A DNA stretch of 47,499 nt from Candidatus Viridilinea mediisalina (lineage in GTDB: Bacteria > Chloroflexota > Chloroflexia > Chloroflexales > Chloroflexaceae), in the NCBI RefSeq assembly GCF_002532535.1, contig NZ_NQWI01000032.1, positions 1 to 47,499 of the forward strand, in the 5' to 3' direction. The notes under the pieces are model-generated. The model was not told where the DNA came from. It ran no database searches and was given only the letters and a program-made list of their open reading frames with translations. The position numbers and the translations under genes were made by a program. This document shows, piece by piece, positions 8,680 to 17,700 of the stretch (the first letter of the stretch is position 1; every line of letters begins with the position of its first letter).

Positions 8680-9285
8680 ATGGCCTATAGCAATTTTACC
8701 TTCGCCGATCTGACCCAACGCTTCCAACTTAGCATTGAAGAGCAGCATGATCTCTTCTCAGATACGCCGAGTGTTCCGATCAGTGCCTGGCTGCACGAAA
8801 CGCTCCAAGAAACGCTGGCGCTGGCGCTGGCGATTAACACCGAGAAGGTGCGTTCCGAGTTGCTGATTGCGCCGATTCTGGTTGAATTACGCAAACAGAC
8901 CGGGCGAACAACTAGTCTTTTCTCAGGGGTTGATTTTTCGGTTGATCAGAGCCAAGGTCTCAATGGAATTTGTGACTATATTATTGCTCAATCACCGCAG
9001 CAATTTTTTATTAGCGCACCGATCCTTATGATCTTTGAAGCTAAGAATGAGAATATCAAAGGCGGGTTTCCTCAGTGTATTGCCGCAATGGTTGCTGCAC
9101 AACGTTTTAATGAACGTGAACAATATCAAATCCCAATGATATATGGCGTTGTCACCACAGGGACAAACTGGCGTTTTTTGCAGCTCGAAACGCATATCGT
9201 GCGCATTGATAATCGTGAATACTATATTGATAATATCGAAAAGATTATGGGTATTTTGACCTCTATCACCGGGGTACCAAAGTAA
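8680..9285 (+). CDS. PD-(D/E)XK nuclease-fold protein, function unknown
   Basis: A 201-residue protein with the core of the PD-(D/E)XK superfamily: GICDYIIAQSP carries the metal-binding Asp, ILMIFEAKNENI carries the E-x-K motif, and GGFPQCIAAMVAAQRF carries the usual conserved Gln helix. Similar stand-alone proteins occur widely in cyanobacteria and Chloroflexota with no known partner. No methylase or ATPase adjoins it, so a restriction role is not shown. The ATG at 8680 was chosen because GGGGAG stands just before it; a GTG at 8650 is also possible. It is more AT-rich than its neighbours, suggesting transfer. Its TAA stop is the first three bases of H7 copy B. Confidence 0.8.
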   Translation: MAYSNFTFADLTQRFQLSIEEQHDLFSDTPSVPISAWLHETLQETLALALAINTEKVRSELLIAPILVELRKQTGRTTSLFSGVDFSVDQSQGLNGICDYIIAQSPQQFFISAPILMIFEAKNENIKGGFPQCIAAMVAAQRFNEREQYQIPMIYGVVTTGTNWRFLQLETHIVRIDNREYYIDNIEKIMGILTSITGVPK

Positions 9286-9390
9286 TACCAAAGCCGATAG
9301 CCGATAGCCGATAGCCGGACATGGCGTCTCAATGCGCTTGAATGTTATTAGGCATGCGGACTGTTCAATGGTAATTGGTATAATTGGTAT
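9283..9390. repeat. H7 repeat copy B
   Basis: It begins TAATACCAAAGCC, has three and a half GATAGCC heptamers, the core GCCGGACATGGCGTCTCAAT, the segment GGCATGCGGACTGTTCAATG, and ends GGTAATTGGTATAAT plus a second TTGGTATAA. It fills the whole gap between the stop at 9285 and the ATG at 9399. Its right end holds TGGTATAAT at 9376-9384. Confidence 0.9.
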
Positions 9391-9398
9391 AAACACTC

Positions 9399-11618
9399 AT
9401 GAACCAAAACATCCTCTGCCCGGCCTGCCACCAACTCAATGCGCCGCAGACGCGCTATTGTCGGATGTGCAGCCATGATCTGATCCTCAACAACTTGGGG
9501 CCGCGCTACTTCCTCACCCGTCTGATCAAGCTCAGGGGGCAGGGTGCAATCTTCGAGGGGCGCGATGAGGCTGGGCGGGTCTATCTGATCAAGGAGTTGC
9601 TTGATCGCTTTCATAATGCCAATGAACGCGCTGAGGCGTTGGCACGCTTTCAGGCCGAGGCGGACATGCTGCGCCGCTTGAATCATCCCCAGATTCCGCG
9701 CTTCCATGCTGCGTTTGATGATCAGGGCCGTTACTATCTGGTGATGGATTTCATCAAGGGTGAGGCTCTCGCCGAGCTTGTGGCGCGCGAGGGGCCACTG
9801 CCTGAGGCGCAGGTGCTCGCGTGGGCCACACAGTTGTGCGCTGTCCTCGCGTATCTGCACGACCAAGGGCTGATCTATGGCGCTATGCGGCCTGCGAATG
9901 TGCTGCTTGAAGCGGCGAGTGATCGGCTGAACTTGATTGATTTTAGCCTTGCGACGGTGTTGCAGCCCAATGTGCGTAGTTCGCAGCGTGGCACGCCGGG
10001 CTATGCAGCGCCGGAACAGCATCAGGGCTTGGCGACGCAGCAGTCCGATATCTACGCCCTGGGCGCAACGCTGCACCACCTGCTCAGCGGACGCCCACCT
10101 GAGACGGCGTCCTTTTCCTTTGCGCCGTTACGCACCCTTGTGCCGACAGTTTCCCCACAGACCGAGGCGCTAGTGGCGCGGGCGCTGGAGCTACAGCAGG
10201 CTCAGCGCTTCCAGAGTAGCGCCGAGTTGCGGGCCGCCTTGGTAGCCGCGCAAGCCACACGAGCACAAACTGATCCAGTGCCCGCGCCCGTCGCAGCCTC
10301 TCAACCCATACCAACACCCGCGCCCGTCGCACCACCGCAACTCCCACCCGCGCCCACCCCCATGCCCAAGGGGGTGGTGTGGACGCTGACGATTAGCTTG
10401 TTCTTACTCTTCGCGCTCTTCCTTCATGTCCTATCCGATGCTCTTCTAGACCCCATTCCCCGACCGCCTGCCCGACCGACGGCTACGCCAGCGCCGACCT
10501 TCACCCCTGATGCGCGCCCCAGTGAGCTGCGAACCATCGTGTACACCTTGGAAATCTCATTCGATGCTGATCACGAACTCAGTTGGCCCCAAATTCGTGG
10601 GCGTTTTGTGGCTCTGTTTTGGACTACGGTACGCTCAGACTATGCCTGCTGTGCTCCGAGTATCCCCGAGACCCCCACGTTTTTGCAAGAGCCAGAACTG
10701 ATTGACGGGCCTGAGGCTCAGCGCGTCTACCGTGCAACTGTTAGTACGCTCGTACTGCTACGCGGCGAAGACATCCCCAACCCAGACGAAATGCCGGTGA
10801 GTGCGCCACTAGGTGCAAACATCATGGGTGACTGGCTGCCTGAACTGGTGCATGTGCCTGCTGGCCCCTTCCTGATGGGCGGAAGCACTGATGATAGTGT
10901 CTCATTGGGCATTATTAACCTTAACGAGCCCCAACATACCCTGATCCTGCCCGACTATTGGATTGGCAAGACTTCCGTCACCAACGCGCAATTTCGCCTC
11001 TTTGTTGAAGGTGATGGCTACCAGAACCAGAGCTACTGGACAGCAGAGGGGTGGGCTTGGCGCGAGCAAGCAATGATCCACGAGCCAGCCTCTTGGCATG
11101 ACGAGCGCCTCAACCGCGACGAGCAGCCGGTGGTTGGGGTGAGTTGGTATGAGGCGGTGGCCTATGTGCGCTGGCTGAGTGCAACAACTGGCCACACCTT
11201 TCGCCTACCCACAGAGCCCGAATGGGAAAAGGCGGCGCGCGGCCCCGATGGCCAGATCTACCCGTGGGGCAATCATTGGGATGCCAACCGCCTGAATCAT
11301 GCGAACAATAATCACAACCACATCGGAACAACGTCGGTGTGGCACTTTCCTGGTGGTGCCAGCCCCTATGGCGCACTTGACATGCTTGGGAATGCGATCG
11401 AATGGTGTACGAGCAAATGGCACCAGCCTTACCCTTATGTACTTGTGCCTGAATGGACAGAGGAATATCTTGCGGGTGAGCAGCATCGGGTTGTACGCGG
11501 CGGCTCTTGGGGCCATCCCCAAGTGGTGATCTACGCAGCGAGCCGTTTTTCGGACAAGCCGAGCGAGCGAAGCAGAATCAATGGCTTGCGGGTTGTGAGT
11601 GATAGCAATTATCCTTGA
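9399..11618 (+). CDS. Zinc-ribbon pseudokinase with membrane helix and FGE-sulfatase domain (array copy 1)
   Basis: A 739-residue protein. A CxxC-x10-CxxC zinc ribbon (Cys 7, 10, 21, 24) is followed by a Ser/Thr kinase-like fold (about 33-290): a nucleotide-binding loop GQGAIFEG, Lys in VYLIKEL, IYGAMRPAN where HRDxKPxN is expected, LIDFS for DFG, and GTPGYAAPEQ. The catalytic Asp is Ala, so phosphotransfer is doubtful. A Pro-rich linker and one membrane helix (about 324-350) precede an unrecognised ectodomain with the YACC motif. Residues about 476-735 form a formylglycine-generating-enzyme-like domain (VPAGPFLMGG, RLPTEPEWEKAARG, GNAIEWC, VVRGGSW). It is probably a membrane sensor or scaffold; the substrate is unknown. 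No Shine-Dalgarno is seen, and the ATG directly follows an H7 repeat. Confidence 0.85.
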   Translation: MNQNILCPACHQLNAPQTRYCRMCSHDLILNNLGPRYFLTRLIKLRGQGAIFEGRDEAGRVYLIKELLDRFHNANERAEALARFQAEADMLRRLNHPQIPRFHAAFDDQGRYYLVMDFIKGEALAELVAREGPLPEAQVLAWATQLCAVLAYLHDQGLIYGAMRPANVLLEAASDRLNLIDFSLATVLQPNVRSSQRGTPGYAAPEQHQGLATQQSDIYALGATLHHLLSGRPPETASFSFAPLRTLVPTVSPQTEALVARALELQQAQRFQSSAELRAALVAAQATRAQTDPVPAPVAASQPIPTPAPVAPPQLPPAPTPMPKGVVWTLTISLFLLFALFLHVLSDALLDPIPRPPARPTATPAPTFTPDARPSELRTIVYTLEISFDADHELSWPQIRGRFVALFWTTVRSDYACCAPSIPETPTFLQEPELIDGPEAQRVYRATVSTLVLLRGEDIPNPDEMPVSAPLGANIMGDWLPELVHVPAGPFLMGGSTDDSVSLGIINLNEPQHTLILPDYWIGKTSVTNAQFRLFVEGDGYQNQSYWTAEGWAWREQAMIHEPASWHDERLNRDEQPVVGVSWYEAVAYVRWLSATTGHTFRLPTEPEWEKAARGPDGQIYPWGNHWDANRLNHANNNHNHIGTTSVWHFPGGASPYGALDMLGNAIEWCTSKWHQPYPYVLVPEWTEEYLAGEQHRVVRGGSWGHPQVVIYAASRFSDKPSERSRINGLRVVSDSNYP

Positions 11619-11647
11619 GGGTACGCGAGGAAACGAGATAACCACCT

Positions 11648-13069
11648 ATGAATCAAAACATCCTCTGCCCGGCCTGCCACCAACTCAATGCGCCGCAGAC
11701 GCGCTTCTGTCGCTTGTGCAGCCATGATCTGATTCTCAACAACTTGGGGCCGCGCTACTTTCTCACCCGTCTGATCAAGCTCAGGGAGCAGGGCGCAATC
11801 TTCGAGGGGCGCGATGAGGCTGGGCGGGTCTATCTGATCAAGGAGTTGCTTGATCGCTTTCGTAATGCCAATGAACGCGCTGCGGCCTTGGCGCGCTTTC
11901 AGGCCGAAGTGGACATGCTGCGCCGCTTGAACCATCCCCAGATTCCGCGCTTCCATGCTTCGTTTGATGATCAGGGCCGCTACTATCTGGTGCTGGATTT
12001 CATCAAGGGTGAGGCTCTCGCCGAGCTTGTGGCGCGCGAGGGGCCACTGCCTGAGGCCCAAGTACTCGCGTGGGCTACACAGTTGTGCGCTGTCCTCGCG
12101 TATCTGCACGACCAAGAGCTGATCTACGGCGCTATGCAGCCTACGAATGTACTGCTGGAAGCGGCTACCGGCAACCTCAAGCTGATTGATTTTAGTCATG
12201 CTACCGTTTTTCAGCCGAATGTGCGGGTTTCGCAGCGCGGGACGCGGGGCTATATGCCGCCTGAACAGTATCGCGGCTTGACGACCAAGCAGTCCGATAT
12301 CTACGCCCTGGGCGCAACCCTGCACCACCTGCTCAGCGGACGCCCGCCCGATCCGGCGTCCTTTGCTTTTGCCCCATTACGCACGCTTGTGCCGACAATC
12401 GCCCCGCAGAGCGAGGCGCTGGTGGCGCGGGCGCTGGAGCTGCAACAGGCTCAGCGCTTCCAGAGTATTGGGGAGCTGCGGGCTGCCTTGGTAGCTGCAC
12501 AAGCCGCACGGGCGCAACCGGCACCGCCGCCCGCGCCCGTCGCATCAGCGCAACCGACACCAGCGCCTGCGCCCGTCGCACCACTGCCTGCGCCCATCTC
12601 ACGACCGCCACCCGCACCACCGCCCCTGCATACCCCACCCTCCACAAAGACCTTCTATGTTACCGTTCGGGTAGTGTCGTTGCTTGCTGTCTGCATGTTC
12701 GCCTTCTTGATCGCCTTCCCTGAACGGTTCTTTACCTACAACCCCCCGTCGCCCCCGCTGCCACGAACCGCCACCCCGCTGCCGGGACCTGATACGCGCC
12801 CAATCGTCATGCACACCATCTCGTATGATCTCATACTCTCGGTTGATCCAACGTTACTCCCCTATGAAACCCTTCACGAGCGTTTTGAACTGGCTTTTGC
12901 GGCAAGAGTACGCGTAGACTATGCTTGTTGTGATCCACCTATGTTTGTTCAGCCCGTTTTTACGCAAGGCCCAATCGTGTTCAGTGCCGCTGATGAGATC
13001 ACCCTCTACATCGCTACCCTCGAAGCCACAGTGCCGTTGCGCGGCGAGAACATTCCAACACCTCCGTAG
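11648..13069 (+). CDS. Zinc-ribbon pseudokinase membrane protein (array copy 2)
   Basis: This 473-residue paralogue lies 29 bases downstream of copy 1 and is near-identical to it in DNA over the N-terminal third. Order: zinc ribbon (Cys 7/10/21/24), kinase fold, long Pro/Ala linker, membrane helix (VVSLLAVCMFAFLIAF), and a short ectodomain with YACC ending in RGENIPTPP. The catalytic-loop motif is YGAMQPTN, again without the catalytic Asp. The activation segment (HATVFQPNVRVSQRGTRGY) matches copy 4 rather than copy 1, indicating recombination. It lacks the FGE-like domain. GAGG upstream of the ATG is the only plausible ribosome site in the array. It probably forms an operon with copy 1. Confidence 0.85.
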   Translation: MNQNILCPACHQLNAPQTRFCRLCSHDLILNNLGPRYFLTRLIKLREQGAIFEGRDEAGRVYLIKELLDRFRNANERAAALARFQAEVDMLRRLNHPQIPRFHASFDDQGRYYLVLDFIKGEALAELVAREGPLPEAQVLAWATQLCAVLAYLHDQELIYGAMQPTNVLLEAATGNLKLIDFSHATVFQPNVRVSQRGTRGYMPPEQYRGLTTKQSDIYALGATLHHLLSGRPPDPASFAFAPLRTLVPTIAPQSEALVARALELQQAQRFQSIGELRAALVAAQAARAQPAPPPAPVASAQPTPAPAPVAPLPAPISRPPPAPPPLHTPPSTKTFYVTVRVVSLLAVCMFAFLIAFPERFFTYNPPSPPLPRTATPLPGPDTRPIVMHTISYDLILSVDPTLLPYETLHERFELAFAARVRVDYACCDPPMFVQPVFTQGPIVFSAADEITLYIATLEATVPLRGENIPTPP

Positions 13070-13097
13070 TTTCGCCTTTCTTTGTAGGAACGTTCCT

Positions 13098-13198
13098 CCA
13101 ATCTGCAATCTGCAATCTACAATCTGCAATCTACAATCTGCAATCTACAATCTGCAATCTACAATCTACAATCTGCAATCTACAATCTGAAATGGTAT
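13098..13198. repeat. H7 repeat copy F (pure heptamer array)
   Basis: About thirteen 7-bp units alternate CTACAAT and CTGCAAT, ending GAAATGGTAT. The terminal TGGTAT plus the next G forms the ATG start codon of kinase copy 3. The core seen in other copies is missing. Confidence 0.92.
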
Positions 13199-14633
13199 GA
13201 ACCAAGCCATCCTTTGCCCAGCGTGCTACCAGTCCAATCCGCCCCAGACGCGCTTCTGTCGCTTGTGCAGCCATGATCTGATTCTCAATAACTTGGGGCC
13301 GCGCTACTTCCTCACCCGTCTGATCAAAGTCGGGAGCCTGGGTGCGATCTTCGAGGGGCGCGATGAGGCTGGGCAGGTCTATCTGATCAAGGAGTTGCTT
13401 GATCGCTTTAACAATCCCAATGAACGCGCTGAGGCGTTGGCACGCTTCCAGGCCGAGGCGGACATGGTGCGCCGCTTGAACCATCCCCAGATTCCGCGCT
13501 TCTATGCTGCGTTCGTTGACCAGGGCCGCCACTATGCGGTGATGGAATTCATCAATGGGGCGACGCTCGCCGAGCTTGTGGCGCGCGAGGGGCCACTGCC
13601 CGAGGCGCAGGTGCTCGCGTGGGCTACACAGTTGTGTACTGTACTCGAGTATCTGCACGACCAAGAGTTGATCTACGGTAATATGCAGCCTGCGAATGTG
13701 CTGCTTGAAGCGGTTAGCAGTAGACTCAAGCTGATTGATTTTAGCCTTGCGACGGTGTTTCAGCCGAATGTGCGTAGTTCGCAGCGTGGCACGCCGGGCT
13801 ATGCAGCGCCGGAACAGCATCAGGGCTTGGCGACGCAGCAGTCCGATATCTACGCCCTGGGCGCAACGCTGCACTACCTGCTTAGCGGACGCACGCCCGA
13901 TCCGGAGTCCTTTGCTTTTGCGCCGTTACGCACGCTCGTGCCGACGATCGCCCCGCAGACCGATGCGCTGGTGGCGCGGGCGCTGGAGGTGCAACAGGCC
14001 GATCGCTTCCAAAGTATTACCGAGCTGCGGACTGCCTTGGTAGCCGCACAAGCCGCACGAGTGCAAGCCGATTCAGCGCCCGCGCCCGTCGCAGCCCCTC
14101 AACCCATACCAACACCCGCGCCCGTCGCACCACCGCAACCCGCACCAGCGCCCACATCCCTCCCCAAGGGGGTGGAGCACATGCTGATGGCTGGCTTGAT
14201 CTTTTTCATCGTATTCTTCTTTCATGCACTCTCCGAAGCGCTTCCATTCTCCCCGCCCTCACACTTTTTTCAACGGACGGCTACCCCGCCAGCGCCAACC
14301 TCCACCCCTGATCCGCGCCCCAGCGAGCTGCGAACCATCGTTTACACCTTGGAAATCTCGTTGGATGCTGATCACGAACTCAGTTGGTTCCAAATTCGTG
14401 GTCGTTTTGTGGCTCTGTTTTGGACTACGGTACGCTCAGACTATGCCTGCTGTGCTCCGAGTATGCCCGGAACCCCCACGTTTTTGCAAGAGCCAGAACA
14501 AATTGATGGGCCTGAGGATCAGAGTGTCTACCGTGCGACCCTTGGTACGCTCGTGCTGCTGCGCGGCGAAGATATCCCCAACCCAGACGAAGTGCCTGTG
14601 AATACGCCAAGTGCAAACATCATGGATGACTGA
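13197..14633 (+). CDS. Zinc-ribbon pseudokinase membrane protein, truncated (array copy 3)
   Basis: A 478-residue paralogue. The N-lobe resembles copy 4 (MNQAILCPACYQSN, LIKVGSLGAIFEG), while the activation loop and ectodomain match copy 1. The catalytic-loop motif is YGNMQPAN, so the Asp is Asn. One membrane helix (AGLIFFIVFFFHALSEAL) is followed by the same ectodomain as copy 1 (ELSWFQIRGRFVALFW, YACCAPSMP). The frame stops at SANIMDD, exactly where copy 1 continues NIMGDWLPELVHVPAG into its FGE-like domain, so copy 3 looks like a shortened descendant of a fusion. There is no Shine-Dalgarno, and the ATG is formed at the end of an H7 array. Confidence 0.85.
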   Translation: MNQAILCPACYQSNPPQTRFCRLCSHDLILNNLGPRYFLTRLIKVGSLGAIFEGRDEAGQVYLIKELLDRFNNPNERAEALARFQAEADMVRRLNHPQIPRFYAAFVDQGRHYAVMEFINGATLAELVAREGPLPEAQVLAWATQLCTVLEYLHDQELIYGNMQPANVLLEAVSSRLKLIDFSLATVFQPNVRSSQRGTPGYAAPEQHQGLATQQSDIYALGATLHYLLSGRTPDPESFAFAPLRTLVPTIAPQTDALVARALEVQQADRFQSITELRTALVAAQAARVQADSAPAPVAAPQPIPTPAPVAPPQPAPAPTSLPKGVEHMLMAGLIFFIVFFFHALSEALPFSPPSHFFQRTATPPAPTSTPDPRPSELRTIVYTLEISLDADHELSWFQIRGRFVALFWTTVRSDYACCAPSMPGTPTFLQEPEQIDGPEDQSVYRATLGTLVLLRGEDIPNPDEVPVNTPSANIMDD

Positions 14634-14678
14634 CTACTTTACCGTCTTGAGGCATCCAGGGCATGCTGAAGCCTCAGT

Positions 14679-14749
14679 CCTATTTCCTATTTCCTATTTC
14701 CTATTTCCTATTTCCTATTTCCTATTTCCTATTTCCTGTATCCTATCTC
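14679..14749. repeat. CCTATTT heptamer array
   Basis: About eight perfect CCTATTT units plus degenerate ones lie between kinase copy 3 and the giant secreted protein. The unit differs from the other arrays but the 7-bp period is the same. No H7 core is attached. Confidence 0.92.
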
Positions 14750-14791
14750 CTTCCCTTAGGTTGCATGTGTTGCATTGGAAAGGCTGTTCTC

Positions 14792-17700
14792 ATGGCGCTC
14801 CATCGTTCGTCCCGTTCGCGCCCATTGGTGGTGGTATTACGTCTTTTCTTGATCGTTACCCTGCTGGCGCCGCACCTGTTGCTCACCTTGAGTATAGCCA
14901 ATGCAGCAACCCATCCCGCCTCGGTACAGGCCGAATTGGCGGGTTTGCGCCAGGCATCTGACGAAGATACCGAAACATACTTGCAACGGGTCGCAATGGC
15001 CCAGCCGGAGCTGTTCCAACAAGCGGCGATGGCAGCCTTGCAAGATGCCCTCAATGGGGCGTTGCCGCAGCAACCGGGCGAGCAGGCCATCGAGTACCAG
15101 ATCGCGTTTTACATTGACCAGGCCATCCAAGCGGCGATGCAGCCTAGCACAACATGGGCGCCGCCCGCGCATTCGCCCTTTTCCAGCGATAGTACGCTTG
15201 GAGCAGACGGCAGCGCACAACGAGCCGTGGGCCACCGAGGAGCAACCTGATGCCCTGATGGACGAGCCGTGGATCACCGAGGAGCAACCTGATGCCCTGA
15301 TGGACGAGCCGTGGATCACCGAGGAGCAGCTTGATGCCCTGATAAACGAGGCGTGGATCACCGAGGAGCAGATCGCCCAAGGGGCATTTGAGGGGCAAAC
15401 GGCAGCGCACGACGAGGAGCAGATCCTCGTGCCCAATGCCGTGGCTATACCTCAAAGCTCGTGGCAGGCCGATTTGCCACTGAGTGCGACTGCACCGGCT
15501 ACAGCCGTGTTTGCTAACGTCATCAACTACACGGTGCTCATTACCAATGCCGGGCCAGCCAACGCCAACAATGTGCGCGTGGTGCAGAACCTGCCCGCCA
15601 ACGGGCTATTTGAAGGTTCGATAGCAGGTTGCTCGGTAGAACATAAGACCTTGACCTGCAACATAGGCACGCTCAATGCCAATGCGACACGCACCCTGAA
15701 CCTCCCTGTGCGGATGAAGGGCCATGATGTTGTCACCAGTACGCTCACGGTGGAAGATACTGGCTTGACGGATGATACCAACAAGCAGAACAACACGGCC
15801 CGTGTGGCGACAACGGTCTCGTCTCCGAACCGAGCAACATACACCTTTCACAATGTTGTCATTGCTGCGAACAGCTTTATCACGGAGACCAACCGGGTCA
15901 CGGCTGAGGGCGCAGTCTTTTTAGCCATGAAGGGCGATTCTGACCCGCCCGATTTTTTCATCAAGCTTGGGCCAAACGACGCGATTTTTTGGGACTGGGT
16001 TATAGGTGCTACGACCACTATCACGGCTGAGGGCTCCACTGTGGGGCATATCACGGCTGATACTGATTTGTTTAAGGGTAACTTTACGATCGCGAGCGAT
16101 GACGATGCACCGGTCATCACTCCAGTTATCAGCCCTTCTGTTGAAATTCTTTATGAAACGTTTGGCGCATTTAATGTCGTTAATGACACCCGGGAACTGA
16201 CCAACGTCGAGTTGGAGAACGGAACCGCAACCGTCTCGGCTACGGTCAAGCTGAACCAGCCGGGTATTACGAACACCAACCAACTGGTACAAGGCACGAT
16301 CAAACCTGGCCCGATTGCCGAAGGTATCATTAAGAAATTCCGCATCGCTATTGGGCCAGTAGAGATAACCGCGAATAATAGCAGGATCAAAAACGATAGC
16401 ATTGTCGTTGAAAGTGCGGAAATACGCCTTCCCAACAGCTTAGGTGGGTTAACAGGTATCATCTCCAAGATCATAATCACGAAGGATAGCATTAACTTTG
16501 GAGGTGCCGGGGTTAAAATACCCTTCCCTGATATTACTATCTACAGTAGTGTTACGCCTGCCGCTGACTCTGCCGCTGGCTCTGCTGCGTCCCAACGCAG
16601 AATTAACATCCAAAGCATCATTGTCAAGGATGTTTCTATCTCCAGAGACGGGCTGCGCATCGGTGGCGTTGGCGGTAAATTGCGTATCCGCGACATTAAG
16701 TTTGGAAATGCCCTGACCCTGTCCAATTTGGCTGCTACCCTCAAGGTATCGGGGCGTGGCGGTGTCTCGTTCCATGAGTTTGGTTTGGAAGGGGATTTGC
16801 GGATCAATTTGGATGCCGTGAGCAAACCGATCACCTTTACGGCCACAATAGACCGATCAGGTAATCTCACAGGCACCATCGAAAAGATCGAATTGACCAT
16901 CGCGCAGACCAAATTGGAGCTGAACGATGTCACGCTGAGCAGCAATGGGCTTGAGTCGGACAGGGCTAAACTGACCTTGCCCCCCATTCTGGGGAAGGTT
17001 GAGGTTAACGTCTCCAAGGTGGTCATCAACAGCCAGGGCATCTCCTTTGGCGATGCGAACGTCAAACTTCCCGTCAAGTTCACGCTTGGTGACCCTGATG
17101 GTAGAACCAATCTAACGGTTGATGGGCATCTGGGATTGGGCGTGACCGAAGATAAAAAGCTGATCTTCCGTGCCGAAGGCAAAGTCACGCTGAAAGTTGC
17201 CAACCAAACCATAGAGACCAAGGGCAAGCTTGCTTGGGATCGCAGTGATGGCGTGCGAGGGGAGCTGGAAGAGTTTGCCTTAACCATTGCCGGTCTGAAA
17301 TTGGCGGTGAAGCAGGCCCGCATTGAAAACTCGGTGTGGAAGGCTCAATCGGCCACATTAGAAATTCCCAAAGCGTGGGGCGGTCTTTCGGCCACCATTT
17401 ACCATGTGGAAGCAGGTAATGGGCGGTTTAGTATCGGCGGAGGCGAGTTTCAGTTACCCGAAATTAGCGTGGGTGATGTGAAGCTGAGCTTGAAAGGTAA
17501 GCTGAAACAGGAAGGCAGAGGGTATGTCATTGCTGCCGGCGGCTCGTTGAAGCTGCCCAACCTTGGTGGTGCGGGCTGTAGTGGGCTGGGCGTTGACGTG
17601 GAGATCTATGCTGGGCCAAGTGGTCAGATCGTGATGCAGATTGAGCCACGCGATGAGACCATGACCACCTCGGCGGTGCAACTGCGCGAAATCGCGGTTA

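Noticed and set aside
13098-13198. Possible CRISPR array
   Set aside because: Unit length is 7 bp with no spacers and no cas genes; it is a short tandem repeat.
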